From Peribacillus sp. Bi96 (lineage in GTDB: Bacteria > Bacillota > Bacilli > Bacillales > DSM-1321): a stretch of 64,000 nt of DNA. Below are positions 38,320-46,565 of the stretch, piece after piece; the first letter of the stretch is position 1; each line of letters starts with the position of its first letter. The DNA is taken from positions 248,001 to 312,000 of the forward strand of contig NZ_CAKKLV010000001.1 in the NCBI RefSeq assembly GCF_918698115.1, written 5' to 3'. Under the pieces are notes generated by a model, which worked only from the letters and a program-made list of their open reading frames with translations, was not told the origin of the DNA and made no database searches. The translations under genes and the position numbers were made by a program.

Positions 38320-38348
38320 TCATAGTCTGGACAAGTTGCTCATACGTT
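38320..38348 (+). promoter_or_regulatory. Sigma-E-like promoter of spoIVFAB
   Basis: TCATAGT (38320-38326; consensus kmATATT, 6 of 7), exactly 14 bases, CATACGTT (38341-38348; consensus CATACAnT, one mismatch). It lies 38 bases before the spoIVFA start. The spoIVF operon is known to be sigma-E dependent. Confidence 0.75.
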
Positions 38349-38386
38349 GTAATATAGCGCTTTGACATGAGCAGGGGGGATTCTTT

Positions 38387-39136
38387 ATGGATGATCGCAG
38401 GAAAGATATCCGCAATCGTATCGCCAAGAGACGTAAGTTCAATGATAATCCAGCAGGAAGCAGCAGCTGGACGGAGATCAACAATGAGGAACCATATGGT
38501 GTTGATTCATTTAACGGGTATTCCGAGAAAGATCATCCGCTCTTCAAGAAAGAAAATTTTTTCTTTAAAATTCTTGCAAGTGTATGTCTTTTCCTGATTA
38601 TCGCTGTGATGTTTAAACATCCTTCGGTGCGGCTGGACCCTGCCAGAAGTTTTGTCACGGAAAACATGAACAAGGAATTTCAGTTCGCTTCAATCTCCAA
38701 TTGGTACGAAAGTGCGTTCGGTAAACCGATCGCTTTTTTACCGAATAAAGCTGACACGGAAACAGTTGACTCGGGTGATGGCTATGCGATGCCTGCCTCT
38801 GCGAAGATTACCCAAACCTTCGAGACGAACGGTGAAGGGATCATCTTGGAAACGAGCAAAGGCTCCAAGGTAGAAGCCATCAATGAAGGGGTGGTCATTT
38901 TTGCCGGTGAAAAGGAGGGGATTGGAAAGACCGTCGTCATTCAGCACGCCAATAAAAGTGAATCCTGGTATGGACAGCTGGAAAAGATAGATGTGAAACT
39001 ATATGAGTTCGTTAAAAAGGGAAATGAAGTCGGACAGGTTACAGTAAGTGAAGATGGATCTAAGGGCAGATTTTATTTAGCGATCAAAGAAAATGACGCG
39101 TTCGTCGATCCTAAAAAGGTGATTTCCTTTGAATAA
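38387..39136 (+). CDS. spoIVFA: SpoIVFA, regulator and stabiliser of the SpoIVFB protease
   Basis: Mother-cell membrane protein that holds SpoIVFB inactive until the forespore signal arrives. 249 residues. Seen: charged N-terminus, one membrane helix (about residues 63-80, ILASVCLFLIIAVMF), and a C-terminal LytM/M23-like domain (residues 140-248, GEGIILETSKGSKVEAINEG) that lacks the HxH/Asp metal ligands, so it is degenerate. Overlaps spoIVFB by eight bases. Confidence 0.94.
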   Translation: MDDRRKDIRNRIAKRRKFNDNPAGSSSWTEINNEEPYGVDSFNGYSEKDHPLFKKENFFFKILASVCLFLIIAVMFKHPSVRLDPARSFVTENMNKEFQFASISNWYESAFGKPIAFLPNKADTETVDSGDGYAMPASAKITQTFETNGEGIILETSKGSKVEAINEGVVIFAGEKEGIGKTVVIQHANKSESWYGQLEKIDVKLYEFVKKGNEVGQVTVSEDGSKGRFYLAIKENDAFVDPKKVISFE

Positions 39137-39995
39137 ATATGGGAAATTACTGTTGAAAATCAGGGTGCACCCGACACTGTGGTTCGTCATTGGCATCGCC
39201 ATACTCACTGCACATTTCATTGAAGTGATGATGCTGCTGCTCATCGTCTTCATTCATGAGATGGGGCATGCCGTCTGTGCCCAGCACTTCAAATGGCGGA
39301 TAAAGTCCATTCAGCTGCTTCCTTTTGGAGGGGCTGTCGAGACGGAGGAGTATGGAAATAAAAGTTTGAAGGAGGATTTGGCTGTGGTGCTTGCCGGTCC
39401 GCTTCAACATGTTTGGCTCATTGGTGCTGCTTTTTTGCTCTATTTCTTTTCTATTATTTCCTATGAGCTGTATCAGCCCTTTTTGTATATGAATCTTATG
39501 CTGCTTGTTTTTAATTTGCTGCCAATTTGGCCATTGGACGGGGGACGGCTACTATTCATTGGAATTTCTCTATACTGCACCTTTCTTGAGGCGCAGAAAC
39601 ATACACTTCATTTTTCTGCAGCCTTCGCTTTCCTGGCTTTTTTGACCTGGCTCATTCTTGATCCGCTCAATTTGAATATTTGGCTCATCATCTTGTTTAT
39701 CTGTCTCTCACTCGTCATGGAATGGCGACAAAGGTATTATGCGTTTATTCGCTTTCTTTTGCAGCGCCATTACGGGCATACGAATGATTTAGCAAAACTA
39801 AAGCCGATCTTGGTGGATTCACAAGAACCGATTTATAAAGTGCTTGAACTGTTCCAACGCGGATGCAAACACCCTGTCATCATCATGAAAAACGGGAAAG
39901 AAAGCGGCTCGTTGGATGAAACGGAGATCCTTCATGCCTATTTTTCTGAGAAAATGACGGACGGGAAAATTGGTGACCTATTATATTCTTATTAA
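39129..39995 (+). CDS. spoIVFB: SpoIVFB, intramembrane metalloprotease for pro-sigma-K
   Basis: S2P-family protease that cleaves pro-sigma-K in the outer forespore membrane. 288 residues with TTG start inside spoIVFA. Seen: zinc motif HEMGH (near residue 39), third ligand Asp in LPIWPLDGGRL (near residue 137), about six membrane helices, and a single C-terminal CBS domain (residues 225-285), which is the ATP-sensing part in the family. Confidence 0.95.
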   Translation: MNKYGKLLLKIRVHPTLWFVIGIAILTAHFIEVMMLLLIVFIHEMGHAVCAQHFKWRIKSIQLLPFGGAVETEEYGNKSLKEDLAVVLAGPLQHVWLIGAAFLLYFFSIISYELYQPFLYMNLMLLVFNLLPIWPLDGGRLLFIGISLYCTFLEAQKHTLHFSAAFAFLAFLTWLILDPLNLNIWLIILFICLSLVMEWRQRYYAFIRFLLQRHYGHTNDLAKLKPILVDSQEPIYKVLELFQRGCKHPVIIMKNGKESGSLDETEILHAYFSEKMTDGKIGDLLYSY

Positions 39996-40037
39996 ATATG
40001 TTATCCTTTCTTCAAATTGAGGAGAGGATTTTTTTTG

Positions 40038-41510
40038 ATGAAAAAGATGATCGCGAACCTAGCTTCACGCGAAAAAAGAGTGGCCGTACTGGAGAATGAT
40101 GTGTTACGTAAGCTTGAAATCTTGCCGCCTCATCAGCGCAGTAAGGTCGGTAATATTTATCTAGGGAAAGTGACGAAGGTGTTACCGGGTATGGATGCCG
40201 TCTTCATTGATTATGGTGCAGAGAAGAATGGTTTTTTGCATCGAGACGAGATTCCCTCTTTCCAGCAGGCAAAAAAAACGGATGGGAAAGCACCCATCGG
40301 CCAATATGTCCGCCAAGGAGAAAAGCTGCTGGTTCAGGTGACCCGGGATGAAACAGGCACAAAAGGAGCTAAATTGACGGGGCTAATCGAGTTTTCTACA
40401 GATTCCCTCGTATACATACATGGAATAGATTATGTTGGCGTTTCAAAGAAATTTAATAACGATGCACTGCATAAGCAGTGGCGGGAAACAGCCTTACAAT
40501 ACAAAAAGGCTGATGAGGGATTGATTGTCCGCACATCGATGGAGAACGAAAATGAAGCGATCTTCCTTGATAGGCTAACTTCATTGCGAGAGCTTTTTAA
40601 AGGAATTGAACGTAAGGCAGCATCTCTAAAAGCTCCAACGCTTCTCTATGAGAGGGACATGTACCTGGACATGATCAAATCCGAAATGTCGGGAACGCCT
40701 TCCGGCGAGCTTGCCATCGATGATTTCGCGGTTTACCAAGAGTTGAAAAAATGGCAGGAGGAAAACCGCAAGGAGTGGGAAATATCCCATATATCGGGTA
40801 CGAGGAATATTTTTTCCGAATGGAATGTGGAAGCGCAAGTGGAGAAAATGAATAAGAAAATCGTCTGGCTTGATAATGGCGGTTATTTAATTTTTGAAGA
40901 AACGGAAGCTTTCACCGTAATCGATGTCAATTCAGGTAAGTTCACCGGAAAAGTGGCAAAGGAAGAAACCTTATTTGCGGTGAATCAGGCAGCAGCGAAA
41001 GAGGCCGTCCGTCAATTGAGATTAAGGAATATTAGCGGAATCATCTTGATCGATTTCATTAATATGGATCAATCACGACATGAGCAAGAAATCATCGACA
41101 TCGTCAAAAAGGAATCAGCTAGGGATGAGAAGAGGGTCCAGGTCATCGGCTTTACGGAACTGGGCATTTTACAAGTGACGAGAAAGAGAACGTCTCCGTC
41201 AATAGGTGAAATGATGACGGTACCTTGCCCAGTGTGCAGTGGAAGCGGTAAAATCGAGAGCCCTGAAACGGTGGCCTTCCGGTTGGAACGTGACCTGCTC
41301 GAACACCGGAAGACGGATGATGAAGCGGTATGGGTGGAAGTCAGTGAAGCGGTGGCCGATGTGTTGTTGGGTGAAAATGAATCATATAGGCCGACATTGG
41401 AAGAATTGATTTCTAAAAAGTTATTTCTTTCATTTGTCTCCGGTTCTATTAATACGTATTCTATTAAGCGCTTCGGGAGCATTCAGGAAATCGAGCGAGC
41501 TTTCAAGTGA
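40038..41510 (+). CDS. rng: RNase E/G family endoribonuclease
   Basis: 5'-end-sensing endoribonuclease of RNA turnover. 490 residues from ATG 40038 (GAGGAG at 40019-40024). Seen: embedded S1 domain (residues 30-125, KVGNIYLGKVTKVLPGMDAVFIDYGAEKNGFLH), the DNase I-like catalytic Asp residues in FTVIDVNSGKF (near residue 296) and IILIDFINM (near residue 341), and the zinc-link CPVCSGSGK (near residue 397). It lacks the long C-terminal scaffold of RNase E. B. subtilis has no RNase E/G; several other Bacillaceae carry it at this site before rplU. The symbol is by family, not certain. Confidence 0.92.
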   Translation: MKKMIANLASREKRVAVLENDVLRKLEILPPHQRSKVGNIYLGKVTKVLPGMDAVFIDYGAEKNGFLHRDEIPSFQQAKKTDGKAPIGQYVRQGEKLLVQVTRDETGTKGAKLTGLIEFSTDSLVYIHGIDYVGVSKKFNNDALHKQWRETALQYKKADEGLIVRTSMENENEAIFLDRLTSLRELFKGIERKAASLKAPTLLYERDMYLDMIKSEMSGTPSGELAIDDFAVYQELKKWQEENRKEWEISHISGTRNIFSEWNVEAQVEKMNKKIVWLDNGGYLIFEETEAFTVIDVNSGKFTGKVAKEETLFAVNQAAAKEAVRQLRLRNISGIILIDFINMDQSRHEQEIIDIVKKESARDEKRVQVIGFTELGILQVTRKRTSPSIGEMMTVPCPVCSGSGKIESPETVAFRLERDLLEHRKTDDEAVWVEVSEAVADVLLGENESYRPTLEELISKKLFLSFVSGSINTYSIKRFGSIQEIERAFK

Positions 41511-41534
41511 TGGACGAGAATTCTTACAAATATA

Positions 41535-41564
41535 TTGACAGCTCTTCAGGTTTCATGATAGGAT
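41535..41564 (+). promoter_or_regulatory. Sigma-A promoter of rplU-ysxB-rpmA
   Basis: Consensus TTGACA (41535-41540), 18-base spacer, TAGGAT (41559-41564). Confidence 0.75.
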
Positions 41565-41579
41565 TTTAATGTTATGTTT

Positions 41580-41662
41580 GTAGCACCCGTGCTACAACCG
41601 CTCAACAACAGGTCTTAAGCTTTTGTCTTTTTGACAAGACGCCTGTGATTGGCGAGTCTGAG
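41580..41662 (+). ncRNA. Ribosomal protein L21 leader
   Basis: Conserved structured 5' leader before rplU. Seen: the perfect hairpin GTAGCAC-CC-GTGCTAC (41580-41595), then a larger element with ACAGG / CCTGT enclosing TTGTC / GACAA, and CGCTC...GCGAG closing pairs. This matches the Firmicutes L21 leader family, which probably mediates autoregulation by L21. Confidence 0.85.
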
Positions 41663-41682
41663 ACATTTAAGGAGGTGCAAGT

Positions 41683-41991
41683 ATGTACGCAATTATCGAA
41701 ACTGGCGGTAAACAAATTAAAGTAGCAGCTGGCGAAGCGGTTTACATTGAAAAATTAAACGCAGAAGCAGGCGAAACTGTTACATTTGACAAAGTTTTAT
41801 TCGTAGGTGGCGAAGACGTGAAAGTCGGTGCTCCACTAGTGGAAGGCGCTACTGTAACAGGTACTGTCGAGAAACAAGGTAAGCAAAAGAAAATCACTGT
41901 TTTCAAATACAAAGCGAAGAAAAACAATCGTAAAAAACAAGGTCATCGTCAACCATACACAAAAGTTGTTATCGAAGCAATCAACGCGTAA
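41683..41991 (+). CDS. rplU: Ribosomal protein L21
   Basis: Binds 23S rRNA in the 50S subunit. 102 residues, opening [20 protein letters not shown] and ending with the [21 protein letters not shown] signature. Strong AAGGAGGTG ribosome site. Start of rplU-ysxB-rpmA. Confidence 0.99.
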   Translation: MYAIIETGGKQIKVAAGEAVYIEKLNAEAGETVTFDKVLFVGGEDVKVGAPLVEGATVTGTVEKQGKQKKITVFKYKAKKNNRKKQGHRQPYTKVVIEAINA

Positions 41992-42004
41992 GGGCTGATT
42001 CTAG

Positions 42005-42337
42005 ATGATTAAAGTTGTCTTTGATGCTCCGCAGGAACGGATTACTTCGTTCACCTTAAGCGGACATGCTAATTTTGCTAAAAAAGGTTCAGATATCGTT
42101 TGTGCAGGTGTATCGGCTGTTTCCTTCGGGTCAGTCAATGCGATTATGTCCTTAACGGATGTAGAGCCTGAGATTGAGCAAGGGAGAGAGGGCGGCTATC
42201 TTCGCTGCGTCATTCCGGGGAATCTTTCACCGGAATCCGAAGAAAAGGTGCAGCTGCTCTTGAACAGTATGCTCATATCGCTGCAAACTATCGAACGTGA
42301 TTATGGTAAATACATGAAAATTATCCTCAACCAATAG
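42005..42337 (+). CDS. ysxB: Prp (YsxB), cysteine protease that processes L27
   Basis: Removes the N-terminal extension of ribosomal protein L27. 110 residues. Seen: catalytic His21 in SGHANFAKKGSDIVC and Cys33 at the end of that motif, followed by AGVSAVSFG. Encoded between its substrate (rpmA) and rplU, as in all Firmicutes with the extended L27. Confidence 0.96.
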   Translation: MIKVVFDAPQERITSFTLSGHANFAKKGSDIVCAGVSAVSFGSVNAIMSLTDVEPEIEQGREGGYLRCVIPGNLSPESEEKVQLLLNSMLISLQTIERDYGKYMKIILNQ

Positions 42338-42640
<303 letters not shown>

Positions 42641-42668
42641 TTGGCATCTTTGAACAGAGGCTGACTCA

Positions 42669-42757
42669 AAAGGGTCTGATTCCTTCTACAAGACACTATA
42701 TACCGCGTCATTATTAATAATGGTAGGCTATATAGTGAAGAAGGGGTCCGGCCCTTT
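42669..42757. repeat. Large near-perfect palindrome after rpmA
   Basis: Arms: AAAGGGTCTGATTCCTTCT (42669-42687) pairs with 42739-42757 (one mismatch plus G-U pairs); CACTATATA (42694-42702) with TATATAGTG (42729-42737); and a 14-bp perfect centre CATTATTAATAATG (42709-42722). The whole would fold into one long hairpin ending in CCCTTTATTTAT. It may act as the rplU operon terminator, or be a small MITE/REP-like insertion. Confidence 0.85.
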
Positions 42758-42840
42758 ATTTATACTATAGAAACGATAAATAACCAGCATTTTGCAGGAG
42801 ACTTTAGTCATTAGTATAAGGAAACAACCTCTGACTTACA

Positions 42841-42867
42841 AAAGGCTCGCCAATCGGCGGGCTTTCT
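42841..42867 (+). terminator. Terminator downstream of rpmA
   Basis: GCTCGCC / GGCGGGC stem with tetraloop AATC flanked by A and T runs. Confidence 0.7.
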
Positions 42868-43179
42868 TATACTTTCAGGGGGAAATCCAGGTACTCTACC
42901 ATCCCATTTGGTTAACCAAATAGACATTCCAATTCAACTATAATATCTCCAATTGGTGCATAAATAAGGCCCATTCTCTTTTTTAGTTCAAATGGCTCTA
43001 CCATCGTCCAAAGAACTCAGGGTGTGTGGCTGTATTTTTTGGACGGGGGCTTTCATATGAAGGCATGTGAATAGAGCTTCATTTCCTGTTTGTTGTTTTT
43101 TTGATATACTGTACAAATGGAAGTATTCAACATGATAGAGCGGAAAAAAGTTTCTTTATCATAATTGAAGGTGTTAATA

Positions 43180-43719
43180 ATGGATAAAAATTGGACGACT
43201 ATTGAAACTCTACGTCAAACCAGGCATGACTGGCTAAATAAAATTCAAATCATCAAAGGGAATCTGGAGCTAAACAGAATTGATCGAGTCAAGGGCATCA
43301 TTGATGAAATCATTATTGAAACCCAGAATGAAGCACGCCTCTCCAGTTTGAATTTACCGAAGTTCACCGAGATGTTGTTGACCTCGAATTGGAATAATGG
43401 ATCATTTTATTGCGAATATGAAATCATTGATGTGTTTGAAGGCTCTGCTGAGATGGACGAGCTGATGCATCGCTGGACGAACGATTACTTCGAAATTTTG
43501 GATAAGAATCTGGACCCGTCTTTTGAAAATATACTAGCTGTTTCTATGTGTAAAAAAGAAGTGAGCGATATGCATTGTTCATTTCAAATGCAAGGCAGAT
43601 TCATTGATCTATCGGCCGTGATGGAGTTTTTGGAAGGTGCATTAACAGTCGAGCAATCAATCGAAATCCGCGAATGTAATGAGAATGAAATATTTTTTAA
43701 GATGGATATTAAGTTTTAG
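43180..43719 (+). CDS. spo0B: Spo0B, sporulation phosphotransferase
   Basis: Relays phosphate from Spo0F to Spo0A. 179 residues. The phospho-accepting His is in QTRHDWLNKIQIIKGNLEL (His16 from ATG 43180); the rest forms the degenerate kinase-like C-terminal domain. The N-terminus is about 14 residues shorter before the His than in B. subtilis Spo0B as I recall it. The frame extends to TTG 43165, but GAAGGTG at 43168-43174 fits ATG 43180. Confidence 0.93.
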   Translation: MDKNWTTIETLRQTRHDWLNKIQIIKGNLELNRIDRVKGIIDEIIIETQNEARLSSLNLPKFTEMLLTSNWNNGSFYCEYEIIDVFEGSAEMDELMHRWTNDYFEILDKNLDPSFENILAVSMCKKEVSDMHCSFQMQGRFIDLSAVMEFLEGALTVEQSIEIRECNENEIFFKMDIKF

Positions 43720-43767
43720 AGAAGTATACAGCAAGAAAAGACTTGCAGAAAACAAGGAAGTGATAGC

Positions 43768-45057
43768 ATGTTTGTCGATCAAACGAAAGTCTATATAAAA
43801 GGCGGAGACGGTGGTAACGGGATAGTTGCTTATCGTCGTGAGAAATTCATACCAAAAGGCGGACCTGCCGGCGGAGATGGCGGTAACGGGGCCAATGTCG
43901 TTTTTGAAGTGGAAGAAGGATTGCGTACGTTAATGGATTTCCGTTATCAACGTCACTTTAAGGCACCTCGCGGAGAACATGGCATGTCCAAAAACATGCA
44001 TGGTGCGGCTGCAAAGGATATGGTCATCAAAGTTCCGCCAGGCACGGTTGTCATTGATGAAAAAACGAAGGAAGTCATTGCTGATTTGGTTGAGCACGGG
44101 CAGCGCGCCATCATCGCCAAGGGCGGACGCGGAGGCCGGGGAAATTCTCGGTTTGCTACACCTGCCAATCCTGCTCCTGAAATCGCGGAGAATGGCGAAC
44201 CGGGCCAAGAACGCGATATAATCATGGAGCTGAAACTGTTGGCTGATGTAGGTTTGGTTGGTTTCCCAAGTGTAGGGAAATCCACATTACTTTCTGTCGT
44301 ATCGGCAGCAAGACCTAAAATTGCCGAATACCATTTTACAACGATCGTCCCAAACCTCGGAATGGTGGAAACAGAAGATCACCGCAGCTTCGTCATGGCG
44401 GATTTGCCGGGTCTGATCGAAGGTGCTTCTGAAGGAGTGGGGCTTGGACATCAATTCCTGCGCCATATTGAAAGAACAAGAGTAATCGTTCATGTAATCG
44501 ATATGTCGGGTCTTGAAGGCAGGGATCCATATGAAGACTACCAAACAATCAATAAAGAGTTAGAAGAGTATAACCTGCGCTTGACTGAACGTCCGCAAAT
44601 CATTGTAGCAAGTAAAATGGATATGCCGGACTCAGCAGATAATTTAGCTGCATTCAAAGAAAAGCTTGAAGAAGACTATCCGGTTTTCCCGATTTCTGCC
44701 GTAACGCGTGACGGAATCCGTGAGCTTCTTTATGCAATTGCTGATAAAATCGAAGAAACACCTGAGTTCCCTCTTGATCATGAAGAAGAGAATACGGGAA
44801 TTCACCGTGTATTGTATAAACATACATCACAGTCGGATGAATTTAACATTGAACGCGAATCCGATGGCAGCTTTGCCGTATCAGGATTCAAGATCGAGCG
44901 TCTATTCAAAATGACTGACTTCACCCGTGATGAGTCCATCCGTCGTTTCGCTAGACAGCTTCGTTCATTCGGAGTCGACGAAGGCCTTCGCCAAAAAGGT
45001 GCGACTAATGGCGATATCGTCCGTATCCTTGAATATGAATTTGAATTTGTTGATTGA
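43768..45057 (+). CDS. obg: Obg (CgtA/ObgE) GTPase
   Basis: Essential GTPase in ribosome assembly and the stress/sporulation switch. 429 residues. Seen: Gly-rich Obg fold (residues 1-158, [22 protein letters not shown] region), G1 GFPSVGKST (near residue 165), G3 [10 protein letters not shown]4 SKMD, and the C-terminal OCT domain (from about 350). Follows spo0B by 48 bases, the conserved Bacillus arrangement. Confidence 0.98.
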   Translation: MFVDQTKVYIKGGDGGNGIVAYRREKFIPKGGPAGGDGGNGANVVFEVEEGLRTLMDFRYQRHFKAPRGEHGMSKNMHGAAAKDMVIKVPPGTVVIDEKTKEVIADLVEHGQRAIIAKGGRGGRGNSRFATPANPAPEIAENGEPGQERDIIMELKLLADVGLVGFPSVGKSTLLSVVSAARPKIAEYHFTTIVPNLGMVETEDHRSFVMADLPGLIEGASEGVGLGHQFLRHIERTRVIVHVIDMSGLEGRDPYEDYQTINKELEEYNLRLTERPQIIVASKMDMPDSADNLAAFKEKLEEDYPVFPISAVTRDGIRELLYAIADKIEETPEFPLDHEEENTGIHRVLYKHTSQSDEFNIERESDGSFAVSGFKIERLFKMTDFTRDESIRRFARQLRSFGVDEGLRQKGATNGDIVRILEYEFEFVD

Positions 45058-45098
45058 TTAGATACACATGAATGCAGGCAAAAGGAGGCGTGCGGAGT

Positions 45099-45548
45099 TT
45101 GAATAAGTCCGATCAGAAATTTTTCCTCGTTCGAGAGGATGTCCTTCCCGAAGCGATGAAAAAGACGCTTGATGCAAAAGAAATGATTGAACGGGGAAAA
45201 GCGGAATCAGTTTGGGAAGCGGTAAAGCGAGTGGACCTAAGCAGGAGTGCTTTTTACAAGTACCGGGACACGGTTTTTCCGTTTCATACCGTTGTTAAGG
45301 AAAAGCTGATTACCCTGTTCTTCTATCTCGAAGATCGTTCTGGTACTCTGTCTGAGCTTTTACGGCTCGTCGCCTCTTCAGGCTGCAATATCATGACGAT
45401 TCATCAAACGATTCCCCTGCAGGGACGTGCCAATGTTACCCTTTCTCTAAATACGGGTGGGATAACGATGGATATTGATGATCTGCTTACAAAACTGCGT
45501 AAAATGGAGTTCGTCGAAAAGGTCGAAATCATTGGGAACGGCGCATGA
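45099..45548 (+). CDS. pheB: PheB, ACT-domain protein (UPF0735)
   Basis: 149 residues from TTG 45099, ten bases after AAAGGAGG (45081-45088); GTG 45090 and ATG 45072 are in frame but too close to or before that site. Seen: N-terminal [12 protein letters not shown] and a helical DNA-binding-like region ([21 protein letters not shown]), then a C-terminal ACT domain (about 70-147, [20 protein letters not shown]). In B. subtilis this gene (pheB/thrR) lies between obg and pheA and has been linked to threonine-pathway regulation. Confidence 0.92.
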   Translation: MNKSDQKFFLVREDVLPEAMKKTLDAKEMIERGKAESVWEAVKRVDLSRSAFYKYRDTVFPFHTVVKEKLITLFFYLEDRSGTLSELLRLVASSGCNIMTIHQTIPLQGRANVTLSLNTGGITMDIDDLLTKLRKMEFVEKVEIIGNGA

Positions 45549-45552
45549 AAAA

Positions 45553-45583
45553 AGAGCCTGTACATTTCACATGTACAGGCTCT
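45553..45583 (+). terminator. First hairpin after pheB
   Basis: 13-bp perfect stem AGAGCCTGTACAT / ATGTACAGGCTCT with a short loop and weak T-run. Confidence 0.8.
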
Positions 45584-45595
45584 CAGTTTGTATAC

Positions 45596-45637
45596 AAAAA
45601 GGTTTCGGATTGGTTTCCCTTCCGAAACCTTTTTGAT
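45596..45637 (+). terminator. Second terminator after pheB
   Basis: 14-bp perfect stem AAAAAGGTTTCGGA / TCCGAAACCTTTTT with an 11-base loop and T-rich tail. Confidence 0.88.
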
Positions 45638-45659
45638 TTTTTATTGGATTTAATTGCGT

Positions 45660-46060
45660 TATCTGAGGTTACAATCATCCTACTACAAAACTGGTTGATC
45701 TGAGGCAGCATGGAATGAATAAGCAAATTGTTTTGTATGTTCGTCTTTGACGCAGTACCTCTGGATCGGTTGTACTTTATTTAATTTATTTCACTTCTTA
45801 CTTATCGAAATTCTGGAGATATTAGCTTTCTTTTGCAGTCTACACGGTCTGGTTGCTCTCTTTTTGGAGATGTTCTTAGTAGGCACTTTTCTTTCTAAAC
45901 AATTTTCTTTTCAAATTTGTGCATATTCGCATTAGCTTTCATAGGTGTGGACTCAACGAAAATGTAATTTGGGTTGATTAGCTTTTTCTCTGTAGCAGTC
46001 TTTTATATGCGATAGAAAATATGTTCAAACAGGTCAGTATCTTTAATGCGTCGCTAAAAC
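45660..46060 (-). pseudogene. Remnant of an IS1182-family transposase
   Basis: Reverse-strand translation in broken frames gives two transposase segments. Around 45895-45975: NYIFVESTPMKANANMHKF followed by EKKIV and a stop, which resembles the DDE-family FIDSTxxKANANKxKF motif. Around 45695-45755: VKDEHTKQFAYSFHAASD, which resembles the HxxxFAYxxHTACD motif that lies further downstream in the same family. Many stops and frameshifts separate them, and no terminal repeats are visible, so this is a decayed fragment. Confidence 0.75.
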
Positions 46061-46112
46061 AAAAAAGACTGTAGGCAAAAGGAGTGTCTATCTGAATGAA
46101 GCAAAGTTGAGT

Positions 46113-46229
46113 GGAGCGGGTGTTCGAGACTACTGCGGGAATACTCGTCCAAGGGAGAACCCGCAGGCGCAGGGCGCCGAGGGCGGACCGCCCTCGGAAA
46201 GTGAGTGCCTGGAGCGGAAATCAACGTTC
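46113..46229 (+). repeat. Dispersed ~115-bp repeat, copy A
   Basis: GC-rich unit opening GGAGCGGGTGTTCGAGAC, with AGGGAGAACCCGCAGGCGC in the middle, GCCGAGGGCGGACCGCCCTC and a GAGTGCCTGGAGCGGAAAT end. Copy B lies 62 bases downstream in the same orientation and copy C is at 59461-59582 in the opposite one. The upstream AAAAAGACTGTAGGCAAA is also shared with the flank of copy C. Confidence 0.9.
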
Positions 46230-46290
46230 AAATTCAAAACAGTTCGTAGACAAATGAGGTTCCATCTAAATGTTAAAAGAAAGTTTATTG

Positions 46291-46408
46291 GAATGGGTGT
46301 ACGAGACTCCTGCGGGAAAAGTGCGTCCAAGGGAGACCCCGCATGCGCAAAGACGCCGAGGGTGGACCACCCGCGGAAAGAGAGTGCCCTACGTTCCAAT
46401 CAACGGTC
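46291..46408 (+). repeat. Dispersed ~115-bp repeat, copy B
   Basis: Same unit as copy A with point differences: opens GGAATGGGTGTACGAGAC, keeps CTGCGGGAAAAGTGCGTCCA, AGGGAGACCCCGCATGCGC, GCCGAGGGTGGACCACCCGC and a shortened tail ending in CAATCAACGG. Confidence 0.9.
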
Positions 46409-46565
46409 ATATTTTAAAAGCCTAAAAAAGTTGTAGAAAAACTTCATTATTATCGGTTTGTCTACCAGTTTTTTATTAGTGGACGATTTAACGATTTACT
46501 ATTGTAAAAAATCAGAAAATGACATAACATAAACAGTAGATTTTCCGTGAAAAGGAGATTATAAT

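Larger units (their letters stand above)
42641..43179 (+). other. rpmA-spo0B intergenic region
   Basis: 539 bases. Holds the ~89-bp palindrome (42669-42757) and a terminator (42841-42867). From 42870 to 43179 I see no gene or clear motif other than a TATACT hexamer near 43103 and the GAAGGTG ribosome site of spo0B. Confidence 0.6.

Noticed and set aside
46107-46436. Open frame of 109 codons running through both repeat copies A and B
   Set aside because: It follows the repeat DNA rather than a protein family, has no ribosome site, and the product is low-complexity Arg/Gly/Pro; the repeat explains it.
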